NCBI RefSeq assembly: GCF_019423705.1
Contig: NZ_JAHZAX010000009.1
Location: forward strand, 62,001 to 126,000
DNA length: 64,000 bases
Origin: Ruminococcus sp.
GTDB taxonomy: Bacteria > Bacillota > Clostridia > Oscillospirales > Ruminococcaceae
Reading direction: 5' to 3'
Shown here piece after piece: positions 1 through 7,353 of this stretch; the first letter of the stretch is position 1, and each line of letters starts with the position of its first letter. The translations under genes and the position numbers were made by a program. The notes beneath the pieces were generated by a model. The model did not search any database, had not been told where the DNA came from, and saw only the letters and a program-made list of their open reading frames with translations.

Positions 1-605
1 GTATGGTAAGGCAGCACGTCCAGCGCCTTGAGGGTCTTGAGCTGAGAAATAAACTCGCCCAGCCTGAAAAGGTACTCCTCCTTGTCCGTTATGCCCGGCA
101 CAACAACGTGGCGTATCCAAATCGGCACGCCCTGCTCCGACAAAAACTTCGCAAAAGCAAGAATATTGTCGTTATAATGCCCCGTGAGCTTTTTGTGCTC
201 CTCACGGTCAATGTGCTTGATATCCAGCATAACAAGGTCGGTGCATTTGCAGAGTCTTTCAAACTTTTCTGTGTGCTCCGGCGTAAAAGTTATGCCCGAG
301 CTGTCAAGGCAGGTGTGGATATTTTTCGCCTTAGCCTTTTCAAAAAGCTCCGTCACGAAATCTATCTGAACCAGCGGCTCGCCGCCTGTGCAGGTAATGC
401 CGCCGTTTTTCATAAATTCCTTCACCGAGTCGTACTCTTCCAGCAGACTTTCGGCAGTTCTTTTCGTGCCCTTGCCGATCTCCCACGTATCGGGATTATG
501 GCAATAAAGGCACCTCATCGGACAGCCCTGAAAGAAAATAACAAATCTGATACCCGGGCCGTCCACCGTACCAAAGCTCTCCGTAGAATGTATAAATCCT
601 TCCAA
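1..605 (-). CDS. pflA: Pyruvate formate-lyase activating enzyme, 3' end outside window
   Basis: Radical SAM enzyme that makes the glycyl radical on pyruvate formate-lyase. The translated minus strand has the cluster motif CPMRCLYC (Cys28, Cys32, Cys35, spacing CxxxCxxC), preceded by TVDGPGIRFV typical of the family, and a GGEPL segment about 35 residues later. The chosen start is a TTG at 605-603, because an AGAGGTG ribosome site lies just upstream and the family normally begins right before this segment. About 201 residues are present of some 240-250 expected, and the C-terminus runs off the window. It lies downstream of the split pfl genes on the same strand, with a 480-bp repeat-bearing gap between. 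Identity is secure; the start is inferred. Confidence 0.95.
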   Translation of the reverse strand, partial: MEGFIHSTESFGTVDGPGIRFVIFFQGCPMRCLYCHNPDTWEIGKGTKRTAESLLEEYDSVKEFMKNGGITCTGGEPLVQIDFVTELFEKAKAKNIHTCLDSSGITFTPEHTEKFERLCKCTDLVMLDIKHIDREEHKKLTGHYNDNILAFAKFLSEQGVPIWIRHVVVPGITDKEEYLFRLGEFISQLKTLKALDVLPYH

Positions 606-627
606 AAAACACACCTCTTTTTTTAAT

Positions 628-757
628 TCGCATAATCTGGACTTCGGGCAAGTTACGACTCAGCCCGAAGACTGGACAAACTGTAAACCGTACACAGCAT
701 TAAACCGTACATAGTCCGTTTGGTTTGGTGCTGAAACATTGTAGTAATTATCTGTCA
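628..757 (-). repeat. 130-bp dispersed repeat body, copy 1
   Basis: Read on the minus strand this segment matches 4323-4452 on the plus strand from TGACAG through GTACGGTTTAAT and GTCCAGTC to CAGATTATGCGAAT, with scattered substitutions. The two copies flank the pfl genes in inverted orientation. Copy 1 is headed by a GGGACG-type hairpin, while copy 2 is headed by a GGGCGAA-type hairpin. Confidence 0.85.
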
Positions 758-761
758 ATTT

Positions 762-789
762 GTAAGGGACGGCGTCCTCGACGTCCCAC
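762..789 (-). repeat. Short palindromic repeat, GGGACG type
   Basis: Hairpin with arms GGGACG/CGTCCC around a CGTCCTCGA core, preceded by GTAA on the plus strand. Further members lie at 9077, 26225, 41795, 42519 and 62141. It directly abuts the 130-bp body. Confidence 0.85.
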
Positions 790-851
790 TTTCTCAGCGT
801 CTTTAGACAAGCAAAGGCATTTCTCATTAACCTTTTACATTCTGTCAACAG

Positions 852-877
852 GTAGGGGCGAACATCGTTCGCCCGTT
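852..877 (-). repeat. Short palindromic repeat, GGGCGAA type
   Basis: Arms GGGCGAAC/GTTCGCCC with a short centre, flanked by GTAG on the plus strand (CTAC on the minus strand). Further copies lie at 4296, 9016, 20315, 20651 and 46446. Confidence 0.85.
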
Positions 878-1085
878 TTTCGCCAACGTCGCAACTTTTA
901 TCGCAACCGACTTGACTGCACCCCCGACCGATCCCCTCAGTCCGACTATACAGCAATCGGGCGACGGCTATACTCCCACACATTGGCGAACCACGCCGCT
1001 ATGTAAGAACGATCGCCGACCGCCCGTTTGCTTTTATGTTCCGCAAAAAGCACTCAGCTCTTCACGGGGATACTCATATTAAGTA

Positions 1086-1337
1086 TTAAAGGCTCTTGTG
1101 GAATGTTCTTGAAATAACATCGTCCTGCTGTTCCTTTGTAAGCTTTACAAAGTTTACAGCGTAGCCCGAAACTCTGATAGTGAGCTGTGGGTACTTCTCA
1201 GGGTGAGCCTGAGCGTCGAGAAGAGTTTCTCTGTTAAGTACATTTACGTTAAGATGATGTCCGCCTTTTTCAGCATAACCATCAAGCAGACCGATAAGGT
1301 TATCGACCTGTGCATCTGTTGGTTCAAAATTTGCCAT
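1086..1337 (-). CDS. Autonomous glycyl-radical subunit of pyruvate formate-lyase
   Basis: This 83-residue protein corresponds to the C-terminal glycyl-radical domain of pyruvate formate-lyase. It carries PEKYPQLTIRVSGYAV, with the radical glycine at about Gly58, and ends TKEQQDDVISRTF like a normal PFL C-terminus. The start at 1337 is supported by AAAGGA eight bases upstream. The main pfl protein upstream stops before this domain, so this subunit should supply the radical in trans. E. coli GrcA (YfiD) and phage T4 Y06I are known stand-alone radical domains, but those act as spare parts for a complete PFL. Here the domain appears to be the only one encoded at the locus. Assembly into a working enzyme is inference. 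Confidence 0.9.
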   Translation of the reverse strand: MANFEPTDAQVDNLIGLLDGYAEKGGHHLNVNVLNRETLLDAQAHPEKYPQLTIRVSGYAVNFVKLTKEQQDDVISRTFHKSL

Positions 1338-1417
1338 AATATCATTTCCTTTCTGTAATTTATGACACCGAAGCTTCAAGAGAGCCGCAAAAACTCTCCT
1401 TTGCTTCTTTTAGGACT

Positions 1418-1645
1418 TTAGTCCTCAGTATTATCAATAGCATCCTCTTCCGTTGGCTGGCAGCAAGCAGTTTTGCCGTCACCTCCGCAATCGGAAGTGC
1501 TGTAAGTTCTGACGTTAAGACCATCTGCTGTCTCGTCAAAGTCAACTGTAAGATGACCCTTTCCGTCCTGCATAAGTCTGTCAATGACGTCCACAAGTTC
1601 GTTTACCTGTGCTTCGTCCTCGTCTTTCTTTACATTAAACCCCAT
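1418..1645 (-). CDS. Small PFL-domain homologue lacking the radical glycine
   Basis: This 75-residue protein starts at 1645, overlapping the last 11 bases of pflB, with AAGGAG placed inside the pflB end. Its first half (EAQVNELVDVIDRLMQDGKGHLTV) aligns with the start of the glycyl-radical protein (DAQVDNLIGLLDGYAEKGGHHLNV). After a gap, LNVRTYS sits where LTIRVSG is expected, so the radical glycine is replaced by serine. The tail is acidic and Cys-containing (DCGG, ACC). It is probably a duplicated domain that lost the radical site. A structural or adaptor role between the two PFL halves is possible. The relationship is visible by eye only, so a distant-homology search would be needed to confirm it. 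Confidence 0.65.
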   Translation of the reverse strand: MGFNVKKDEDEAQVNELVDVIDRLMQDGKGHLTVDFDETADGLNVRTYSTSDCGGDGKTACCQPTEEDAIDNTED

Positions 1646-3710
1646 CGTTGAGCTCCTTAGCTATGCTTTCGATATCGAGATCGCCCATAAATACCTTATC
1701 GTCCTTGCCGAGTGCGTCAGGAATAATGGAGAATGTATTAGAAATACCGTCCTGAGCATGTCTGAATGGGAGCTTAGCAACAGAAGAAAGTGAAGAGGAA
1801 GCGCCGTGTGTATCTCTGCCGTGCATTGGGTTAGCACCAGGAGCCAGAGGCACGCCGATCTTTCTGCCGTCAGGTGTAGAACCTGTCTTCTTGCCGTATA
1901 CAACGTTTGAAGTAATTGTAAGGATAGACATTGTAGGAACACCGTCTCTGTAAGTGTGGTGCTTTCTGATCTTATCCATAAATGTTCTTACGAGGTCAAC
2001 TGCGATCTTGTCAACTCTCTCATCGTTGTTACCATACTTAGGGAAATCGCCCTCAACTTCGTAATCTGTTACGATGCCGTCCTCATCTCTGATGCACTTG
2101 ACTTTTGCATACTTGATAGCAGAAAGTGAGTCAGCAACAACTGAAAGTCCAGCGATACCTGTTGCGAAGTATCTCTTAACATCTCTGTCGTGGAGAGCCA
2201 TCTGAACTCTCTCGTAAGAATACTTATCGTGCATATAGTGGATAACGTTAAGTGTATTAACGTAGAGGCCTGCGAGCCATTCCATCATATCGTCGTACTT
2301 AGACATTACATCATCGTAATCGAGGTAATCGCCTGTAACTGGACGATACTTAGGACCAACCTGGATCTTAAGTCTCTCATCGACACCGCCGTTGATAGCG
2401 TAGAGGAGGCACTTAGCGAGGTTAGCTCTCGCGCCGAAGAACTGCATTTCCTTACCAATTCTCATTGAAGATACGCAGCAAGCGATAGCGTAGTCATCGC
2501 CGTGTGTAACTCTCATAAGGTCGTCGTTCTCGTACTGGATAGCAGAAGTCTTGATAGAAGTCTTAGCGCAGAACTTCTTGAAGTTTGTTGGAAGCTTTGT
2601 GCTCCACAGAACTGTCATGTTCGGCTCCGGTGCAGGGCCGAGGTTCTCGAGAGTGTGGAGATATCTGAATGAAGTCTTTGTAACCATTGGAACGCCGTCG
2701 ATAGAAACGCCGCCGATAGACTCAGTTACCCAAGTCGGGTCGCCGGAGAAGAGTGAGTTATACTCAGGTGTTCTTGCGAACTTAACAAGTCTGAGCTTCA
2801 TAATGAAGTGGTCTACGAGTTCCTGAGCCTCTTCCTCTGTGAGGATACCTCTCTCCATATCTCTCTTGATATAGATGTCGATAAATGTAGATGTTCTGCC
2901 CAGTGACATTGCGGCACCGTTCTGCTCCTTAACAGCAGCAAGGTAGCCGAAGTACAGCCATTGGATAGCTTCCTTAGCGTTCTTAGCAGGACGTGAGATA
3001 TCGTAACCGTAGATCTCACCGAGCTTCTTGAGTTCGCCGAGGGCTCTGATCTGCTCAGAAAGTTCCTCTCTGAGTCTGATGTTCTTAGAAGTCATTCTAA
3101 CGAGAGAAGTTGCAAGCTGATCCTTCTTGTCTTCAACAAGGTAATCAATACCGTAAAGAGCAACTCTTCTGTAGTCGCCGATGATTCTTCCTCTGCCGTA
3201 AGCGTCCGGCAGACCTGTGATGATAGCAGCGTGTCTAGCAAGCTTCATCTCAGGTGTATAAGCGTCAAATACGCCCTGGTTATGTGTTTTTCTATATTCT
3301 GTGAAGATCTTTACGATCTCTGGGTCAACTGTGTAGCCATTCTGCTCGCAAGCATTGATAGCCATTCTGATACCGCCGAAAGGCTGAAGTGAACGCTTGA
3401 AAGGCTTATCTGTCTGGAAGCCAACGATCTTCTCAAGATCCTTATTGAGGTATCCAGGGCCGTGAGAAGTGATAGTGGAAACGATCTTTGTATCCATATC
3501 AAGAACTCCGCCTGCTTCTCTTTCCTGCTTAGAAAGATCCATTACCTGTTCCCAAAGCTTCTTGGTTGCGTCTGTCGGACCTGCGAGGAAGCTGTCGTCG
3601 CCGTCATATGGTGTGAAGTTCTTCTGGATAAAATCACGAAGATTTATAGAAGTATTTGACCATCTGCCGGGCTTAAAGCCTTCCCATTCGTCATAAAACT
3701 GTCTTTCCAT
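1635..3710 (-). CDS. pflB: Pyruvate formate-lyase catalytic protein without glycyl-radical domain
   Basis: Formate C-acetyltransferase converts pyruvate and CoA to acetyl-CoA and formate. The 691-residue protein has the catalytic cysteine pair in DDYAIACCVSSM (about Cys411-Cys412) and substrate-site segments typical of PFL. It stops after DIESIAKELNDGV, just where family members (about 740-760 residues) continue into the RVSGYAV domain. That domain is separately encoded at 1086-1337. The start at 3710 follows AGGAGAG; the longer open frame up to 3836 lacks a ribosome site and crosses the promoter. Transcription order is this gene, the 75-residue ORF, the radical subunit, probably pflA. The stop codon is clean, with no slippery run suggesting fusion to the radical domain. 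Confidence 0.93.
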   Translation of the reverse strand: MERQFYDEWEGFKPGRWSNTSINLRDFIQKNFTPYDGDDSFLAGPTDATKKLWEQVMDLSKQEREAGGVLDMDTKIVSTITSHGPGYLNKDLEKIVGFQTDKPFKRSLQPFGGIRMAINACEQNGYTVDPEIVKIFTEYRKTHNQGVFDAYTPEMKLARHAAIITGLPDAYGRGRIIGDYRRVALYGIDYLVEDKKDQLATSLVRMTSKNIRLREELSEQIRALGELKKLGEIYGYDISRPAKNAKEAIQWLYFGYLAAVKEQNGAAMSLGRTSTFIDIYIKRDMERGILTEEEAQELVDHFIMKLRLVKFARTPEYNSLFSGDPTWVTESIGGVSIDGVPMVTKTSFRYLHTLENLGPAPEPNMTVLWSTKLPTNFKKFCAKTSIKTSAIQYENDDLMRVTHGDDYAIACCVSSMRIGKEMQFFGARANLAKCLLYAINGGVDERLKIQVGPKYRPVTGDYLDYDDVMSKYDDMMEWLAGLYVNTLNVIHYMHDKYSYERVQMALHDRDVKRYFATGIAGLSVVADSLSAIKYAKVKCIRDEDGIVTDYEVEGDFPKYGNNDERVDKIAVDLVRTFMDKIRKHHTYRDGVPTMSILTITSNVVYGKKTGSTPDGRKIGVPLAPGANPMHGRDTHGASSSLSSVAKLPFRHAQDGISNTFSIIPDALGKDDKVFMGDLDIESIAKELNDGV

Positions 3711-3803
3711 TTTATACTCTCCTGACATACAGATTTCAAGCGGCGTGGTATTCATTTTTGAATTGCCTACCTTATTTATAATACACACCGCTTGTATACT
3801 AAA

Positions 3804-3832
3804 ATAGTAACATATTTGTTTTCTATTGTCAA
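3804..3832 (-). promoter_or_regulatory. Promoter of the pfl genes
   Basis: On the minus strand: TTGACA (3832-3827), 17-bp spacer, TACTAT (3809-3804). It lies 94 bp upstream of the pflB start, so the mRNA has a leader of roughly 85 bases. Confidence 0.85.
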
Positions 3833-4249
3833 GCAAAAGTCAAAAATATTACTTATCAGCCATATTTCAGTCATATGTTAACATAGGTTTAGTATTCCAC
3901 AATATTCTCTAAACCCCGATAATATTCGATTTTCAAGCTGCTTTTCGGAGAAGATCAAACGTGATCAAAGCCCTTGGTTATGTACACAATGTCCACATTA
4001 TCATTTCTCAACATTTGGGTGCAAGTCCTTAGATGCGCCAGCCAAAACTATCACGTCGAGTTTCCTAAGACCTCAGTCCAACAAGTTTCCCTTGCCACTC
4101 TACAAATGTCTTTCTACTTATCCCGAAAAATCGGCGAAAAGTTGCATTAAAAATACAACAATTGCTCAATTATTATCAAATTAAAACATAAATCATTGGT
4201 TTGTACAAATTAGTGAGCATAAAATTAGTAAAATTGTACAACAAAATAA
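3833..4249. other. Gene-free stretch upstream of the pfl promoter
   Basis: No coding frame is supported. The part around 3890-4140 is less AT-rich than its surroundings and contains several inverted repeats (see the candidate structured RNA at 4011-4109). A further inverted repeat, GTTTAG at 3888-3893 with CTAAAC at 3911-3916, lies beside it. Confidence 0.5.
4011..4109. ncRNA. Candidate structured RNA, unassigned
   Basis: Three nested complementary segments are visible: ACATTTG (4011-4017) with CAAATGT (4103-4109), GCAAG (4021-4025) with CTTGC (4091-4095), and CTTAG (4028-4032) with CTAAG (4065-4069). Further local hairpins are possible. Strand is undetermined because helices read the same both ways. 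It matches no RNA family I recognise. Chance pairing cannot be excluded without covariation. Confidence 0.3.
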
Positions 4250-4270
4250 GGACGACCAAAGGTCGCCCCG
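4250..4270 (+). repeat. Short palindromic repeat, GGCGACC variant
   Basis: GACGACC/GGTCGCC arms around AAA, followed by CCG rather than CCTAC. The same variant with an intact CCCCTAC end is at 42469. Confidence 0.7.
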
Positions 4271-4295
4271 AGACTGTTGAAAAACACCAAAATAA

Positions 4296-4320
4296 CGGAC
4301 GAACGCTGTTCGCCCCTACA
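4296..4320 (+). repeat. Short palindromic repeat, GGGCGAA type (head of copy 2)
   Basis: GGACGAAC/GTTCGCCC arms ending CCCCTACA, separated by two bases from the 130-bp body. It occupies the position held by a GGGACG-type hairpin in copy 1. Confidence 0.85.
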
Positions 4321-4322
4321 AT

Positions 4323-4452
4323 TGACAGGTTCAAAAACGTTGTAGTTAAACCGCACCAAACGCACTTTGTACGGTTTAATCCTGTGTGCGGTTTAAAGTC
4401 TGTCCAGTCCTCGGGCTACTATGAGGGCCGCCCGAAGTACAGATTATGCGAA
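4323..4452 (+). repeat. 130-bp dispersed repeat body, copy 2
   Basis: Inverted partner of 628-757. Its end (CAGATTATGCGAAT) runs directly into the T-run of the pyruvate kinase terminator, so the insertion abuts that terminator. Confidence 0.85.
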
Positions 4453-4453
4453 T

Positions 4454-4485
4454 AAAAAAAAATCGGCAGAGTACACCCTGCCGAT
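4454..4485 (-). terminator. Terminator of pyruvate kinase
   Basis: On the minus strand, ATCGGCAG ... CTGCCGAT followed by eight or more T. Confidence 0.9.
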
Positions 4486-4500
4486 CTGCGATATCAAAAT

Positions 4501-5919
4501 TTATGCACGCTCAACTTTGAGCAGATTTGTCGTTCCGCTCATTCCAAGAGGTACGCCTGCTGTGATAACAACAAGCTCGCCCTTCTTGAGATAGCCAAGC
4601 TCTACTGAGCGCTCGAGGGCGTGACGGATAAGTTCATCGGTGTTGTCCTTTTCCTCGATGATACCGGCCTCGATACCCCAAGAGAGGTTCAGCTGGTGAC
4701 AGGTCGTCAGATCAGTCGTGAGGGCGATTATCGGGCAGTTCGGACGGAACTTCGAGAGCGTTCTCGCAGTCGTGCCGCCCTTTGTTACTGTAAGGATAGC
4801 TGCGGCGTTAAGGTCGTGGGCTGTGGTCACAGTTGCGTGGGAGATAGCGTCTGTGATAGTTGAATTGCGCTCGTCTGCTCTCTTTCTGAAACGACCGATA
4901 TAGTCGATATCCTTCTCAGTTGTCTCGGCGATAAGGCTCATTGTCTTGACTGCTTCAACAGGATATTTGCCTGCTGCGGTCTCGCCCGAAAGCATTATTG
5001 CTGATGAACCGTCATAGATAGCATTTGCAACGTCCGTGATCTCGGCTCTTGTTGGTCTTGCGTTGGAAATCATAGACTCCAACATCTGTGTTGCTGTGAT
5101 AACGTTCTTGCCTGCGTTGTATGCCTTTCTGATAAGCTCTTTCTGAATCGCAGGTATCTGCTCGAAAGGTATCTCAACACCCATATCGCCTCTTGCGACC
5201 ATTATTCCGTCAGCGGCTTCAAGTATCTCGTCGATATTTGCAACGCCCTGTGCGTTCTCAATCTTTGCGATGATCCTAGGATTGAACCAGCCAAGGCTCT
5301 GTGTGAATTTTCTCAGATATATAACGTCTGCGCCTGTTCTAACAAATGAAGCTGCGATATAGTCAAAGCCCATTTTTGCGCCGAACTCAAGGTCAGCCAT
5401 ATCAGCGTCGGAGATATAAGGCATTGAAAGGTTGACGTCAGGAACATTGATGCCCTTGTGGTCGGAAACAACGCCGCCGTGGATAACTTCGCAAACGATA
5501 TCCGTACTGTCAACCCTGAGGGCTTTCAGCTCGATATTACCGTCGTTTATAAGAATTCTCGTGCCGATAGAAACGTCCTTTGGAAGCTGTGGGAAAGTGC
5601 TTGAGCAGATAGTCTCATCGCCCTCGACTTCTCTTGTTGTGAGAGTGAACTTGTCGCCGTCCTTTATCGTTACAGGCTTGTGATCCTTGAAATTTTTTAG
5701 TCTTACCTCAGGACCTTTTGTATCAAGCAGCGTTGCGACGTTCACGCCCAGTTCTTCTCTAAGTCTGCTGACTGTTTCAAAACGTGCCTTATGAACGCTG
5801 TGGTCGGAATGTGAGAAGTTGAATCTCGCAACGTCCATACCATTTTTCATAAGCTCACGCATTATGTTTTCGTCATCTGTTGAAGGTCCTATGGTGCATA
5901 CGATCTTGGTCTTTTTCAT
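4501..5919 (-). CDS. pyk: Pyruvate kinase
   Basis: Last step of glycolysis: phosphoenolpyruvate plus ADP gives pyruvate and ATP, feeding pyruvate formate-lyase encoded just beyond. The 472-residue protein starts MKKTKIVCTIGPST, carries DTKGPEVR, the catalytic signature IIAKIENAQGVANIDEI with MVARGDMGVEIP, and TATQMLESM. Length fits the basic three-domain form, without the extra C-terminal PEP-utiliser-like domain found in Bacillus. The start is fixed by AGGAG in front of ATG 5919. It is a single-gene unit with its own promoter and terminator. Confidence 0.98.
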   Translation of the reverse strand: MKKTKIVCTIGPSTDDENIMRELMKNGMDVARFNFSHSDHSVHKARFETVSRLREELGVNVATLLDTKGPEVRLKNFKDHKPVTIKDGDKFTLTTREVEGDETICSSTFPQLPKDVSIGTRILINDGNIELKALRVDSTDIVCEVIHGGVVSDHKGINVPDVNLSMPYISDADMADLEFGAKMGFDYIAASFVRTGADVIYLRKFTQSLGWFNPRIIAKIENAQGVANIDEILEAADGIMVARGDMGVEIPFEQIPAIQKELIRKAYNAGKNVITATQMLESMISNARPTRAEITDVANAIYDGSSAIMLSGETAAGKYPVEAVKTMSLIAETTEKDIDYIGRFRKRADERNSTITDAISHATVTTAHDLNAAAILTVTKGGTTARTLSKFRPNCPIIALTTDLTTCHQLNLSWGIEAGIIEEKDNTDELIRHALERSVELGYLKKGELVVITAGVPLGMSGTTNLLKVERA

Positions 5920-5992
5920 TTTTACTCTCCTAACATAGTTACTTGTTTCAACGCATTAGTGCTTTAATTCAAAAAATAAACCTTTTTAAATC

Positions 5993-6021
5993 ATTATAAC
6001 CGATTTCCTTCAAAAGGTCAA
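5993..6021 (-). promoter_or_regulatory. Promoter of pyk
   Basis: On the minus strand: TTGACC (6021-6016), 17-bp spacer, TATAAT (5998-5993), about 75 bp before the start codon. Confidence 0.85.
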
Positions 6022-6097
6022 TAGGGCGGCATATAAATTTACACAAATTATACATAAATAAATGCTTCCACTTTTCTGTTATCAGCATTTATTGTAC

Positions 6098-6126
6098 AAA
6101 AAAACGGACGATTTTTCATCGCCCGT
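6098..6126 (-). terminator. Terminator of the thiW-thiE unit
   Basis: On the minus strand, ACGGGCGAT/ATCGTCCGT with a short GAAAA loop, followed by T6. It lies a few bases after the thiE stop. Confidence 0.9.
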
Positions 6127-6132
6127 CTGATA

Positions 6133-6774
6133 TTATCTGCCGAAAGTATCGTCGCAAAGGGCACGGAGGTCTTTTGCGGCTTTTTCGATATCTGGCTGGG
6201 AAACAACTGCGGAAACCACCGCTGCGCCGTCAATGCCCATACCTTTGAAGTTCGGAACAGTTTTCTGATTCACGCCGCCGATTATAACTATCGGGATATC
6301 AACAGCAGCTCTAATTTCCGCAAGCTGTTCCTTTGTGACCGCTCTTGCGTCGGTCTTGGTATTTGTGGCGTACATTGCACCAACACCGAGGTAATCAGCG
6401 CCATCGGCCTGAGCTTTTTTCGCTTCTTCAAGAGTTGCGGCGGAAATGCCGATAAGCTTATCATCGCCGAGAATCTTTCTTGCAACGGCGCAAGGCATAT
6501 CGCTCTGACCCAAATGAACGCCTGCGCAGTCAACTGCTTGTGCGATATCAAGTCGGTCGTTGATGATGAGTGGCACGTTATACTTGTCCGTTATCTTTTT
6601 CACTCTTACGGCAAGCTCATAGAACTCTCTCGATGAGCAATCCTTTTCTCTAAGCTGAATGACGGTACAGCCGCCCTTTACGCCCTCTTCCACAGACTGT
6701 TCGATAGTATCGCAGGACATAAGTCCACGGTCGGTGCAGAGATACAATGTATAGTCAATTTTTGATTTGTCCAT
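6133..6774 (-). CDS. thiE: Thiamine-phosphate synthase
   Basis: Joins hydroxymethylpyrimidine pyrophosphate and hydroxyethylthiazole phosphate to thiamine phosphate. The 213-residue TIM-barrel protein shows TVIQLREKD, LIINDRLDIA, GVHLGQSD, YLGVGAMYATNTKTDA and IVIIGGVN, the usual substrate- and phosphate-binding segments. It is the last gene of the thiW-thiM-GNAT-thiE run and is followed at once by a terminator. It receives its pyrimidine from the thiD-thiC genes upstream and its thiazole from salvage by ThiM. No thiazole synthesis gene (thiG, thiH) is in the window. Confidence 0.97.
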   Translation of the reverse strand: MDKSKIDYTLYLCTDRGLMSCDTIEQSVEEGVKGGCTVIQLREKDCSSREFYELAVRVKKITDKYNVPLIINDRLDIAQAVDCAGVHLGQSDMPCAVARKILGDDKLIGISAATLEEAKKAQADGADYLGVGAMYATNTKTDARAVTKEQLAEIRAAVDIPIVIIGGVNQKTVPNFKGMGIDGAAVVSAVVSQPDIEKAAKDLRALCDDTFGR

Positions 6775-6796
6775 TTTTTTACCCTCTTATTTCTTA

Positions 6797-7267
6797 TCAG
6801 AGAATGACTTCCATTCCCGTTTTATATGGTTTAAGGCCTGCTTTTTCGTAGAATTTTCTTGCGGAAGGGTTGCACTCCCACACGTTGAGAGTTACGTTAT
6901 AACAGCCCTGCTCCTTGGCAAATTTCTTGACGGCCTCATAAAGAACTGAGCCGATATGCTGGCCTCTGCAATTCTCGTCCACGCACAGGTCGTCGATATA
7001 AAGTGTCTTGATATCCGTCAGAACGTTATCACCCTTATGCTCCTGAAAAATGCAGAAGGCATAGCCTTTCATAATGTCATTATCGTCAACGGCCGCAAAG
7101 ATCGGCTTTGAATTATCCTTGAGCATTACTTTAAGCTCTTCCTCGGTATACTTTTTTGCGCCCTCTTTGAAGAGGTCTGGTCTGCCCTGCTGGTGAACTC
7201 TTTCCACCTGATAGAGCAGCTCATTCATTTGCGGTATATCCTTTTCATTAGCAAATCTGACGGTCAT
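6797..7267 (-). CDS. GNAT family N-acetyltransferase in the thiamin cluster
   Basis: A 156-residue acetyl-CoA-dependent N-acetyltransferase. The acetyl-CoA loop is CVDENCRGQHIGSVLYEAV (R/QxxGxG/A-type), with the C-terminal NVWECNPSARKFYEKAGL typical of the fold. AAAGGAG precedes ATG 7267. It sits between thiM and thiE with short gaps, so it is probably co-transcribed. No thiamin step is known to need it, so its substrate is unknown and the placement may be incidental. Confidence 0.85.
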   Translation of the reverse strand: MTVRFANEKDIPQMNELLYQVERVHQQGRPDLFKEGAKKYTEEELKVMLKDNSKPIFAAVDDNDIMKGYAFCIFQEHKGDNVLTDIKTLYIDDLCVDENCRGQHIGSVLYEAVKKFAKEQGCYNVTLNVWECNPSARKFYEKAGLKPYKTGMEVIL

Positions 7268-7353
7268 TGATATGCAACTCCTTTATGTTAATTTGCAAAA
7301 AATTTAATGGTATCACATTACTATGATACCACTAAACTTGAAATATTGCAAGA

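Larger units (their letters stand above)
606..1085. other. Repeat-bearing gap between pflA and the glycyl-radical gene
   Basis: No convincing gene is seen here. The gap holds the 130-bp repeat body (628-757), a GGGACG-type hairpin (762-789) and a GGGCGAA-type hairpin (852-877). A minus-strand open frame at 660-983 runs straight through the repeats and has no credible family features, so it is treated as spurious. Confidence 0.7.

Noticed and set aside
1..605. pflA as a truncated or broken gene
   Set aside because: The missing end is due to the window boundary; the visible frame is intact.
660..983. 107-codon minus-strand frame near pflA
   Set aside because: It passes through three repeat elements and its similarity to the frame at 4201-4455 is explained by the 130-bp non-coding repeat.
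1635..1650. Programmed frameshift joining pflB to the next frame
   Set aside because: The next frame lacks the radical glycine, has its own ribosome site and start, and no slippery sequence or stem stands at the junction.
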